Assembly (NCBI GenBank): GCA_016706255.1
Contig: JADJJZ010000003.1
Location: forward strand, 840,501-904,500
Source of the DNA: Bacteroidota bacterium
Lineage (GTDB): Bacteria; Bacteroidota; Bacteroidia; Chitinophagales; BACL12
Direction: 5' to 3'
DNA: 64,000 nucleotides
Part shown: positions 1 through 7,882 of the stretch, one piece after another
How positions within the stretch are numbered: position 1 is the first letter of the stretch
Layout: each line of letters opens with the position of its first letter
The notes under the pieces: model-generated
Told to the model about the DNA's origin: nothing
The model's database searches: none
Seen by the model: only the letters and a program-made list of their open reading frames with translations
Translations under genes and position numbers: made by a program

Positions 1-657
1 CTGGGTGGTATTGGATTTTGAAAACCGGGCTTTAATCAGTTCAACAAAAATTGGCACAACTGATATAAATATGATTGCTAAAACTACAATTTCGAAATTG
101 TTTTTCACAAATTCATTTTGGCCTAAAGCGTAACCGAGTATGGTAATGGAAGGAATCCATAAAAGCGCACCAACAATATTATAGGTAATGAATTTTTTGT
201 AGGTCATTGTCCCCAAACCTGCTACAAACGGGGCTATGGTGCGCACAATCGGAACGAAACGTGCAAGTATAATTGTTTTAGAACCGTATTTCTCGTAAAA
301 TTTATGTGTTTTGGCGAGATGTTCCGGTTTTAAAATTTGTTTACCTCTGAATTTTAATTTTAATGCCCGTTCACCAAAATATTTTCCAATAAAATAATTT
401 GAAGTGTCACCTAAAATTGCAGCGACAATGAGCAATGGTATTAAAACAAAAATATTTAATGAGCCGAGCGCGCAAAAAGTTCCTGCCGCAAATAATAATG
501 AATCACCGGGTAGCCAAGGCCAAATTACAATACCGGTTTCAACAAAAATGATGAGAAATAAAATAACATAGATCCAATTTTGGTATTGGGTAATCCAGTC
601 GGCAAGGTATTGATCTAAATGTAAAAAAGTATCAATAAACGAGTGTATCAGTTCCAT
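1..657 (-). CDS. DedA family membrane protein (C-terminus outside window)
   Basis: Polytopic inner-membrane protein of the DedA (SNARE-associated/VTT) family, whose members are implicated in lipid-carrier translocation and membrane homeostasis. The frame begins at the ATG whose first base is 657 and stays open for 219 codons to base 1, so only the extreme C-terminus is missing. Family signatures are visible: an acidic residue followed by the PGD turn (FVETGIVIWPWLPGDSLLF, residues about 38-56) and the conserved re-entrant region ARFVPIVRTIAPFVAG (about 132-147). Hydrophobic segments lie near residues 28-46, 52-82, 140-178 and 186-206. It ends 12 bases upstream of the start of nothing on its own strand; the neighbouring comA gene stops just before this start (13 bp apart), so the two may be co-transcribed, comA first. 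The family assignment is firm; the transported substrate is unknown. Confidence 0.9.
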   Translation of the reverse strand, partial: MELIHSFIDTFLHLDQYLADWITQYQNWIYVILFLIIFVETGIVIWPWLPGDSLLFAAGTFCALGSLNIFVLIPLLIVAAILGDTSNYFIGKYFGERALKLKFRGKQILKPEHLAKTHKFYEKYGSKTIILARFVPIVRTIAPFVAGLGTMTYKKFITYNIVGALLWIPSITILGYALGQNEFVKNNFEIVVLAIIFISVVPIFVELIKARFSKSNTTQ

Positions 658-669
658 TTACAATTGATA

Positions 670-1428
670 TTATTTCAAAAAATGATGGAACGTATCACCA
701 CGTAAACCTAAACGAAGTGTTTCGAGTGGAATTACTTCATTTGGCGGAATATTTCCAAGATTTACATTAGAGCCAAGTAATTTAATAAAATATACTTGTT
801 GTGCTTTTAACGGCGCTTCCCAAAGAATTTTTTCCTGAGGCACTTGCGTTAATATTTCATCAATTAAATCGCTGCGCACTTCACCTTTGCTTTGGTAAAT
901 ACCTACTGTTCCGCTTTCACGTGCTTCAGCAATTACTTTATAACTTCCGGCTTCTATTTCTTTTTTCATTAACTCGATCCATTTGTATGGGGCGAGCATT
1001 TTATTTTCATCTTTTGAGCCAACTTCACTTAACACAGTAACATGTTTGCTCAGGGTATTGATGTATTTACATTTTTCGTCGTGGTTCATTTCGATAGAAC
1101 CGTCGCTTACTTCAGCATATTCCATTTTATAACGTTCGAGTAAACGCAGGTAGTCATCAAATTGACCTCTGATATAAAATGCTTCAAATAAAGTTCCGCC
1201 AAAGTAGCAGGCGATACCGGCATTTTTGTAAACAGCCAGTTTGTTTTCAAGATTTGGTGTTACGAATGCAGTTCCGAATCCTAATTTTAACAAGTCGATA
1301 TATGGTTCGCCAACAGAAAGCATGTCTTCAGCTTCGCGTACGCTAAGGCCTTTGTCCATTACCATGGTAAGCCCCTCTTTGCGCGGTTTCATTTGACGCT
1401 CAGGGAGATTGCTTATAGAAAAGTTCAT
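670..1428 (-). CDS. comA: Phosphosulfolactate synthase (ComA family)
   Basis: Predicted cytoplasmic (2R)-phospho-3-sulfolactate synthase, which adds sulfite to phosphoenolpyruvate; in methanogens this is the first step of coenzyme M synthesis. The 252-residue length fits the family. Conserved blocks run in order: KPRKEGLTMVMDKG (residues 14-27), DLLKLGFGT, YFGGTLFEAF, EVSDGSIEM, LSEVGSKD, AEARESGTVGIY, and the C-terminal block LGSNVNLGNI followed by TLRLGLRGDT. These cover the barrel core and the sulfite/phosphate-binding basic residues known in the family. The gene sits 12 bp upstream of the DedA gene on the same strand. Bacteroidota do not make coenzyme M, so here the product probably feeds sulfolactate or sulfonolipid-type metabolism; that role is inference. 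Start choice is the first ATG; an alternative start at Met13 would remove a poorly conserved leader. Confidence 0.9.
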   Translation of the reverse strand: MNFSISNLPERQMKPRKEGLTMVMDKGLSVREAEDMLSVGEPYIDLLKLGFGTAFVTPNLENKLAVYKNAGIACYFGGTLFEAFYIRGQFDDYLRLLERYKMEYAEVSDGSIEMNHDEKCKYINTLSKHVTVLSEVGSKDENKMLAPYKWIELMKKEIEAGSYKVIAEARESGTVGIYQSKGEVRSDLIDEILTQVPQEKILWEAPLKAQQVYFIKLLGSNVNLGNIPPNEVIPLETLRLGLRGDTFHHFLK

Positions 1429-1547
1429 TAATTTATTAAATGGTTTCGGCGCAAAATTACGTAAAGGAAAGCAGAGTTTGAAGTTAAAAGCACACTGTTG
1501 CTAAACGCGAAAAAAAATCACTTATTTAATTCATTTTCAGGCAGGTA

Positions 1548-2963
1548 TCAGTTGGCATTATACAATCCGATAACACGCTGAAATTCGGGGCGCATAGCCA
1601 CATCTTTACAAACTTCGTATAAAATGGTATGTCGGCTGTAATCCAGCATCAACGCATGTTCCAACACCGAAATTGCTTCGCGCATACGGCCGGTATAACT
1701 CAAAGCCGCACTTTGCAGATAAAAATATTCAGGATAATGCCCGCTTCTGGTAATGGCATCATTTATAACCTCAAGCGCCTCAGGGTATTTTCCAAGGTCA
1801 AAAAGGTAAATAATATGGTCGAGCCAATAACTGAGAATGTCGGGACGCACATTAACCAAAATATTGAGGTATTCGAGCACATCGGTATCGCGGTCGAGCA
1901 TTTTATAAATACTGATGATGGTACAGATGTAATCTTCATTACTCTCGTCGAGTTTCAAGGCTTTTTTGTAGTTCACCAAAGCCGGTTCAAAGCGGTCTTC
2001 CTGACGATAAGTTTCGCCGATGCGGAAGTAGGCTTCATGTAAAAACGGGTCCTGACGGGCAGCTTTGCGGAACTGGAATCTTGCCGATTTGTAGTTTTCG
2101 AGTCGCTCGTAACACAGGCCGATACGGAAGCTGTAATCTTCATAGCCACCTGATTTTTCGTGTGCCAGCTCGAACATGGCGATTGCTTTTTCAAAATTTT
2201 CGATGCGATAGTAAACATCAGCAGCATCGCGGTAAACGAGGTCAAAGTTTTCGTCGATGGCCATTACAAACTCAAAACTTTCGATAGCTTTTTCATATAA
2301 ACTCAATCCCATGTAAGCCCTGCCGAGGTTAAACCACGCGAGCCAAGCGTAGGGTTCTTTTTCGATAATTTCCTTGTGCAACTTGACACTTTCGTCGTAT
2401 TTGTCAGTCATGTCGACAATATGCGACAGTTTATATAAAGCATCCTCGCTGGAAGGGTTAATGGTTAAGGCTTTGGCCAGACAATCAAAAGCCTTGTCGA
2501 AGTTTTCCTGAATTTCATAAATATCACTCAATTCGGCATATACAACGTCTTTTTCCTCATCATCGGCTATTTCCAGGGCTTCGAACAGAATGGCTTCGGC
2601 TTTTTCCGGTTGGTTGGTTTCTATAAAAATATCGGAACGGAGCAGATAAATGTCTATTTCGTGGCTATCAAAAAGAAAGGCTTTATCTAATAAATCAAGG
2701 GCCTCATTATATTTTTTTCTATTCACCAAAAACTCCGCTTTACGCACCAGGAAGTCCGATGAGTAAGGGTTTTGGTTAATGGCGTAGTCGGCTACGGCTT
2801 CTGCGCGCTCAGGTAAATTGCGCATTTCGTAATATTCTAATATGCGTTCCAGACTGTCCTCATCAAAAAAGTGTTGTTCATTCGAATTGAGATATTTTTC
2901 AAATAACTCGATCAACTCCCCCATTTCTGTGTGCTCCCTGTCATTATAATCCGGCTCCATCAT
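1548..2963 (-). CDS. Tetratricopeptide repeat protein
   Basis: A 471-residue protein made almost entirely of tetratricopeptide repeats, starting around residue 35 and continuing to the C-terminus. Typical units are KYNEALDLLDKAFLFDS, NFDKAFDCLAKALTINP, LYEKAIESFEFVMAIDE and RFEPALVNYKKALKLDE, with the canonical small residues and Pro/Asp ending each 34-residue repeat. There is no signal peptide or membrane helix, so it should be a cytoplasmic scaffold for protein-protein contacts. The acidic N-terminus (about 30 residues) is not a repeat. It starts with two successive Met codons, either of which could initiate. It stands alone, divergent from the M1 peptidase gene. Partner proteins cannot be inferred. 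Confidence 0.88.
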   Translation of the reverse strand: MMEPDYNDREHTEMGELIELFEKYLNSNEQHFFDEDSLERILEYYEMRNLPERAEAVADYAINQNPYSSDFLVRKAEFLVNRKKYNEALDLLDKAFLFDSHEIDIYLLRSDIFIETNQPEKAEAILFEALEIADDEEKDVVYAELSDIYEIQENFDKAFDCLAKALTINPSSEDALYKLSHIVDMTDKYDESVKLHKEIIEKEPYAWLAWFNLGRAYMGLSLYEKAIESFEFVMAIDENFDLVYRDAADVYYRIENFEKAIAMFELAHEKSGGYEDYSFRIGLCYERLENYKSARFQFRKAARQDPFLHEAYFRIGETYRQEDRFEPALVNYKKALKLDESNEDYICTIISIYKMLDRDTDVLEYLNILVNVRPDILSYWLDHIIYLFDLGKYPEALEVINDAITRSGHYPEYFYLQSAALSYTGRMREAISVLEHALMLDYSRHTILYEVCKDVAMRPEFQRVIGLYNAN

Positions 2964-3088
2964 ATTAATGCAAATTTAGTTTTTCCAAAATTAGTTTCCT
3001 TAACGTTTAACTATTCTGTAACATTTTTACCACTTGTTTCATTAACGAAGCAAAAGGCGAAACTGTATCTTTACCCAAAATTTTACAT

Positions 3089-6000
3089 ATGTATAAAATA
3101 GCGTTTGCGTTCACCACTATTTTAGTGCTCAATTTACTCCAAAATGTCAATGCACAAACAACAAGTTATTGGCAGCAAAATGTGGATTATGACATTACCG
3201 TATCACTTGACGACGTAAATCATGTGTTGAATGGTAATATTACCATGCAATACACCAATAATTCACCTGATGCGCTAACTTTTATCTGGATTCATTTATG
3301 GCCAAACGCCTATAAAGACAATAATACAGCTTTTGCAAAACAAAAAGTATTGCAGGGCAGCACCGATTTTTATTTTGCAAAAGATAATGAACGCGGTTAT
3401 ATCGATAATCTTGATTTTAAAGTAAACGGAACGTCAGTGCCTTTGGAATATGATCCTGAAAATCCGGATATCGCAAAAATTACTTTAAATACACCTTTGG
3501 CAAGCGGACAAACGATAACTATTACAACACCTTTTAAAGTGCAAATGCCAAAATGTTTTTCACGTATGGGACATGTTGGTCAGCAATATCAGGTTACACA
3601 GTGGTATCCAAAACCGGCAGTTTATGATAAACATGGCTGGCATCCGATTCCGTATTTAGATCAGGGCGAATTTTACAGCGAATATGGAAATTTTAAAGTA
3701 ACAATTACTTTACCTGAAAATTATGTTGTTGCTGCAAGTGGTGATTTAAAAACTGCATCTGAATTAGAAAAATTAAATGAATTAGCAGATAATACTGCTG
3801 CAACAAATTTGACGGATGAAAATCTTGATTTTCCTGCCTCATCTGCAACTACAAAAACAATTGTTTATGAATTAAAAAATGCGCATGATTTTGCCTGGTT
3901 TGCAGATAAACGTTTTCATGTGATGCGCAGTTCTGTGGTTTTACCTGAATCAGAACGTACTGTATTAACATATGTATATTTTACCAATCAACATAAGGAA
4001 GAATGGAAAAAAGCATGTGACTATGTAAATCGATCGGTATTATTTTATTCGGATAATGTTGGTGAATATCCATGGAATATTGCACAAGCAGTTGATGGCA
4101 CATTGGAGGTTGAAAGTGCAGGCGGAATGGAATATCCTACTGTAACAGTTTTAGGGGGAGATTATGATGCGGAGTCGCTGGATAATGTAATCACCCATGA
4201 GGTAGGTCACAATTGGTTTTATGGAATTATAGGCAGTAATGAAAGAGAACACGGTTGGATGGATGAAGGTATAAATTCATTTTATGAAAACCGATACATG
4301 GACACCTATTATGACCGTGAAAATGCATTAGGTTTACCTGAAAATCTTGTAGCCAAACTTGGTGTTGACACTTCTAAAGTTGATAATGTACAATTTCATT
4401 TATATCAGTCGATGGCGAAACAAAATAAAGCACAGGCTATTAATTTACACGCTACAGAATATACCATGATTAATTATGGTTTAGATGTATACATGCAAAG
4501 TGCTTATATTTTTAAATACCTTGAAGATGTAATGGGTAAAGATGAATTTGATCGTGTGATGCGCAAATATTATAAAACGTATGAATTTAAACATGTTTAT
4601 CCTGAAGATATGCGCGAATTATTTGAAGCAGAAACGGGAGAAAAATATGGTTGGTTTTTTGATATGCTTATTAATGATGCCTGGGGCCCTGATTATAAAA
4701 TCAGTAAATTCCAAAAAGGTAAAACTGCAATGGCAGTTGATATTACCAATAATTCTGATATACCTGCATCTTTTTCAGTTTCATTAATGGATGGTGATAG
4801 TGTTTTAAGGACAGACTGGTTCAGAGGATTTACCGGCAGCCAGACGATATATTTTAATTACAAACCGGAATGGCATGTTACACATTTAAAAATAGATGCA
4901 CAAAAAACAATGCCTGAATATGAGCGTGAAAATAATACCATAAAAACATCCGGTATTTTAAAACGTGTTGAGCCTTTACAAGTAAAATTGATGGGTGCTG
5001 GGGTTGATAATCCGGATAAAACAACGCTGATGGTATCACCTGTTTTGGGATGGAACGAAAATGATAAATTCATGCTTGGTCTAGGCGTTTGGAATTCAAC
5101 AATGCCAACACCTGCAATTGATTTTGTTGCAGCTCCGATGTATGCATTTGGTTCTGAAAAATTAGTTGGACAAGGAAGTATTGGTTATAACTTATATCCA
5201 AAATCAGGATTTATTGACCGCTTAAGAATTAGTGAAAGTATTGCCGGTTATAGTTACGGAATGTATGAAGTGAGCACTACAGCTGAAACAGTAAATATCA
5301 CACCAACTTATATGCGCTTACAATCGAAAGCTGAGCTGGATTTCAGGAAAAAACATATGAGTCAGAAAATGAAACACAGTTTAAGTTATCGCAATATATT
5401 TATCAGAGAAAATGATGCGTTTTTTGATATTGGCATAAACGGAGACATTTTAGAATCGTATGCTAATGAATATATGGTAAATGAAATTGGTTATCACTTA
5501 AATGTGCCATCTACTTTATTCCCGCAGTCGTTATCTGTGGTTGGTGAATTGGGTGATAATTACACGAAATTATCACTTACTTATAATACCAGCATACATT
5601 ATCCCGGAATGAAAAAGGGCATTGATGTGCGCATTTTTGCAGGAAGTTTTCTTGGCAATGCAGGAGATGAAAAACACAATTTCACCTTAGCCGGTAACAA
5701 CGGTTATTATGATGATTTATATGATGAAATTTATTTGGGCAGAAATACTTACGACCGTTTATTAGCCAATCAAATTAGTTTGAGCGACGGTTTTTTTAAA
5801 GTGCCTGTTTATAATTACGGATTTAATTCAGATCAAATGCTGGCAGCAGTGAATTTGGAATTTGGTATTCCTAAAATTCCATTGGTAGGATTGTTTGCAG
5901 ATATTGCCTATATCGGAACGGAAATTGAAACAAATAATTTTGAAGCAGTGCAATATGATGCTGGTGTTATGATAAAATTGCCAAAAAATATTTTTGCATT

Positions 6001-6136
6001 TTATTTCCCGTTAGTGATGAGCAGTGATTTATCTGATCAGTTTGGTGAAGATGATTCTTATTCCGATAAAATGTCGTTTATGTTAAGTTTAAACGCCCTC
6101 AATTTATTTGAGGTAATGCGGAAGATGGAATTTTAA
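3089..6136 (+). CDS. M1 family zinc metallopeptidase, secreted, with long C-terminal extension
   Basis: Predicted exported zinc aminopeptidase of the M1 (gluzincin) family. A signal peptide covers residues 1-22 (cleavage near VNAQ). The N-terminal beta-saddle domain contains the long loop seen in relatives. The exopeptidase signature GGMEY lies at residues 345-349, and the zinc site is HEVGHNW with H370, E371 and H374, followed by E393 in WMDEG, which fits the HEXXH-X18-E pattern exactly. A catalytic-type tyrosine region (EYTMINYGLDVYMQSAY) follows. Residues from roughly 640 to 1015 have alternating hydrophobic/polar strands and look like an outer-membrane beta-barrel-type domain rather than the usual M1 helical C-domain. 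No T9SS sorting domain is seen. It is probably envelope-associated and degrades peptides. Family call is strong; the barrel reading is an inference. Confidence 0.92.
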   Translation: MYKIAFAFTTILVLNLLQNVNAQTTSYWQQNVDYDITVSLDDVNHVLNGNITMQYTNNSPDALTFIWIHLWPNAYKDNNTAFAKQKVLQGSTDFYFAKDNERGYIDNLDFKVNGTSVPLEYDPENPDIAKITLNTPLASGQTITITTPFKVQMPKCFSRMGHVGQQYQVTQWYPKPAVYDKHGWHPIPYLDQGEFYSEYGNFKVTITLPENYVVAASGDLKTASELEKLNELADNTAATNLTDENLDFPASSATTKTIVYELKNAHDFAWFADKRFHVMRSSVVLPESERTVLTYVYFTNQHKEEWKKACDYVNRSVLFYSDNVGEYPWNIAQAVDGTLEVESAGGMEYPTVTVLGGDYDAESLDNVITHEVGHNWFYGIIGSNEREHGWMDEGINSFYENRYMDTYYDRENALGLPENLVAKLGVDTSKVDNVQFHLYQSMAKQNKAQAINLHATEYTMINYGLDVYMQSAYIFKYLEDVMGKDEFDRVMRKYYKTYEFKHVYPEDMRELFEAETGEKYGWFFDMLINDAWGPDYKISKFQKGKTAMAVDITNNSDIPASFSVSLMDGDSVLRTDWFRGFTGSQTIYFNYKPEWHVTHLKIDAQKTMPEYERENNTIKTSGILKRVEPLQVKLMGAGVDNPDKTTLMVSPVLGWNENDKFMLGLGVWNSTMPTPAIDFVAAPMYAFGSEKLVGQGSIGYNLYPKSGFIDRLRISESIAGYSYGMYEVSTTAETVNITPTYMRLQSKAELDFRKKHMSQKMKHSLSYRNIFIRENDAFFDIGINGDILESYANEYMVNEIGYHLNVPSTLFPQSLSVVGELGDNYTKLSLTYNTSIHYPGMKKGIDVRIFAGSFLGNAGDEKHNFTLAGNNGYYDDLYDEIYLGRNTYDRLLANQISLSDGFFKVPVYNYGFNSDQMLAAVNLEFGIPKIPLVGLFADIAYIGTEIETNNFEAVQYDAGVMIKLPKNIFAFYFPLVMSSDLSDQFGEDDSYSDKMSFMLSLNALNLFEVMRKMEF

Positions 6137-6155
6137 TTGCAAAATACCGTTGCGA

Positions 6156-6221
6156 CGAATCAATATTCGCCCTACGAGAATTTGTTTCCTATCACATGCC
6201 TCTTGGGCGAATGTTGATTCG
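6156..6221. repeat. Inverted repeat in the intergenic region after the M1 peptidase
   Basis: Two 17-nt arms (6156-6172 and 6205-6221) are inverted copies matching at 16 of 17 positions, separated by 32 nt. Each arm is itself a small palindrome (CGAAT-CAAT-ATTCG and GGGCGAAT-GTTG-ATTCGCCC), so either one long or two short hairpins can form. The DNA is GC-richer than its surroundings and is followed by further short GC-rich repeats (CCCTACGGGCC, TATACGGCCC) to about 6300. No convincing gene lies in 6137-6369. This looks like a REP-type dispersed element or a decorated terminator. Confidence 0.6.
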
Positions 6222-6369
6222 CCCTTACGAGCCCCTACGGGCCTATACGGCCCTTGTGGTGCCTGTGGCACATATTGTGTGAAGGCATGTGCGTATGCCT
6301 TTGATTCAAAAGTGGTTTTGGATAAGATTTTAATATGGATTTTCGTTTTATTGATTAAATAGCCTCCAA

Positions 6370-7020
6370 TTGCATATTAAATATGGTTTTGTTGTTATGA
6401 TGTGTTTTGCAATTGCATGCTCTGCCTGCGGTTCTCGTCATTTTTTGTTTGAAAATAATGCGTATAAAAATAAGTTAGCGGATGGCAGTTATTTTTTATA
6501 TAACGACAGTGGAGAAATTTATTGGGAAACTATTTATAAGAATGGAACTATTATTAAAGAATACGAATACTGCCAAAATTATAAGTACAGTTTAATATTA
6601 AAATACGCAGTTGATTATGATACCTTGGGGATGCAGGAATATTTTTGTTATTTTAAAAATGGAGTATTATTTCAGGAGGGTAATTACAAAAAATGTCCCG
6701 GTATAATTGTAACTTATGTAGACTCCGTTTCACGAGGCGATTCAATAAGTTATAGTGCAATTTTAAATAAAATTGAAACCGGTACTTGGAAAACTTACTA
6801 TAAAAATGGGCAACTTAAAAATACGGAAAATTATGCGCAATATTATTTGGAGTATAATACTTATCATTCAGATACGAGTGGTAACTTTTATATAATTCAA
6901 ACAACGTTGCCCACAAAAAATGGGAAGTTTGAATATTATACTGAGGATGGGAGATTGTATAAATATGAAATTTGGGAGAATGGCTACTTAATTGAAACCC
7001 GCGTTTTTAAAGATAATTAG
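6370..7020 (+). CDS. Putative lipoprotein with YwqK/MORN-like repeats
   Basis: A 216-residue protein starting at a TTG codon. The TTG is chosen because it restores an N-terminal hydrophobic segment (residues 5-18) leading into a Cys-rich lipobox-like site (IACSACG, residues 15-21); the next in-frame ATG would cut the signal sequence to a few residues. The body carries repeated motifs of the form GxWxxYYxNGxLKxxENY and GKFEYYTEDGRLYKYE, typical of the MORN/YwqK-type (toxin-immunity-like or structural) repeats common in secreted Bacteroidota proteins. It is probably an outer-membrane or periplasmic lipoprotein. Function is unknown. No clear promoter or ribosome-binding site is visible, and the gene sits between two repeat-containing intergenic regions. 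Confidence 0.7.
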   Translation: MHIKYGFVVMMCFAIACSACGSRHFLFENNAYKNKLADGSYFLYNDSGEIYWETIYKNGTIIKEYEYCQNYKYSLILKYAVDYDTLGMQEYFCYFKNGVLFQEGNYKKCPGIIVTYVDSVSRGDSISYSAILNKIETGTWKTYYKNGQLKNTENYAQYYLEYNTYHSDTSGNFYIIQTTLPTKNGKFEYYTEDGRLYKYEIWENGYLIETRVFKDN

Positions 7021-7044
7021 CGTTGAAAAGCGAATTTTTCATGT

Positions 7045-7155
7045 CACCCCTGCCTCGCCCGGCAGGTAAACCTACGGGGTTTTCTGAACTTATGAGGGGA
7101 TGTTAGTTACAAACGTGGCACCCCTTCCTTATCAGGAAGGTAAAGCTACGCGGTT
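7045..7155. repeat. Tandem pair of covarying hairpin repeats
   Basis: Two related units of about 36 nt, 7045-7080 and 7119-7155, share the frame CACCCC-(stem)-GGTAAA-CTACG-GGTT. The stem in the first unit is CCTGCC/GGCAGG and in the second CCTTCC/GGAAGG: the sequence changes but pairing is kept. This is compensatory change within a pair of copies and points to a structured repeat. The units lie between convergent genes (6370-7020 and 7176-7781), where a transcription terminator is expected, but there is no strong T-run. Confidence 0.6.
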
Positions 7156-7175
7156 GTGATTTAGTTGGTTACGCC

Positions 7176-7781
7176 TCAGGCGTATTTCCAGTTGCGGCTT
7201 TTGCCTTCTTCGAGTAACTGGAGCATGGCGGTTAGGCGTTTTTGTTTGGTTGCGGGGGTTTTTGCTTCAGTTATCCATTGGATGTATTCTTTGCGATGAG
7301 AGTTGCTGAAAGCGGTCCAGGTTTTTTTGGCTTTGGCATTTTTATTTATTTCTTTTTGGACTTCTGGAGGTACAGTGACGGTGGTGATTTTTTTTGCGGT
7401 GGGTTTTGATAATTTAATTCCGGCATCGTTGAGTTGCATGGCTGTTTTAATCCATTTGGTTAATATTTTATCGGATGGTAAATCTTTTAGGGAAGTAACT
7501 TTTCCTAAATGTCCCATTGCTTCTTCGGTTTTTGCTGTGGCAACCAGTTTTTCGTCAATTAATTTTGCTTTCCAAAATCCAATTGCACAATGTTGTTTGA
7601 AGGCAGCCATGTGACAGATGTTATCATCTTTATAAACAAAAAATGGCATTCCCCATTTAATTTTTTCTTCTACCTCGGGACAAACAGCATGGACTAAGTC
7701 ACGAAAATGTGTGAGTATAGGTTGTGCAAATGCTGCAGCTTTTAAAATTACCTGATCAACGTGCGGGCTTCGATTAGACAT
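7176..7781 (-). CDS. YdeI/OmpD-associated family protein with DUF1801 domain
   Basis: A cytoplasmic protein of about 201 residues. The N-terminal two-thirds match the DUF1801 fold (IKWGMPFFVYKDDNICHMAA, then IGFWKAKLI), and the C-terminal part matches the YdeI bacteriocin-resistance/OmpD-associated segment (TVPPEVQKEINKNAKAKKTW, then HRKEYIQWITEAKTPATKQK). The start at 7781 (MSNRSPHVDQ) is preferred over an upstream ATG at 7814 because the first 11 residues from that site are not conserved-looking. Members have no established biochemical activity; links to bacteriocin or envelope stress resistance come from a few homologues. It stands alone, convergent with the lipoprotein gene. Confidence 0.85.
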   Translation of the reverse strand: MSNRSPHVDQVILKAAAFAQPILTHFRDLVHAVCPEVEEKIKWGMPFFVYKDDNICHMAAFKQHCAIGFWKAKLIDEKLVATAKTEEAMGHLGKVTSLKDLPSDKILTKWIKTAMQLNDAGIKLSKPTAKKITTVTVPPEVQKEINKNAKAKKTWTAFSNSHRKEYIQWITEAKTPATKQKRLTAMLQLLEEGKSRNWKYA

Positions 7782-7882
7782 GTTTAGCGTTTTGATATAA
7801 ATTGCCTTTATCAATTGAAAAAGCTATGCAATTTTAATAAAAAACTCACAAATAGAGTCGCCTGGTAATTTTAATAAACGTA

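Noticed and set aside
6150..6362. 70-codon plus-strand frame after the M1 peptidase
   Set aside because: It runs through the inverted repeats, has Cys/Ala/Gly-rich composition unlike its neighbours and no start signal; treated as a repeat artefact.
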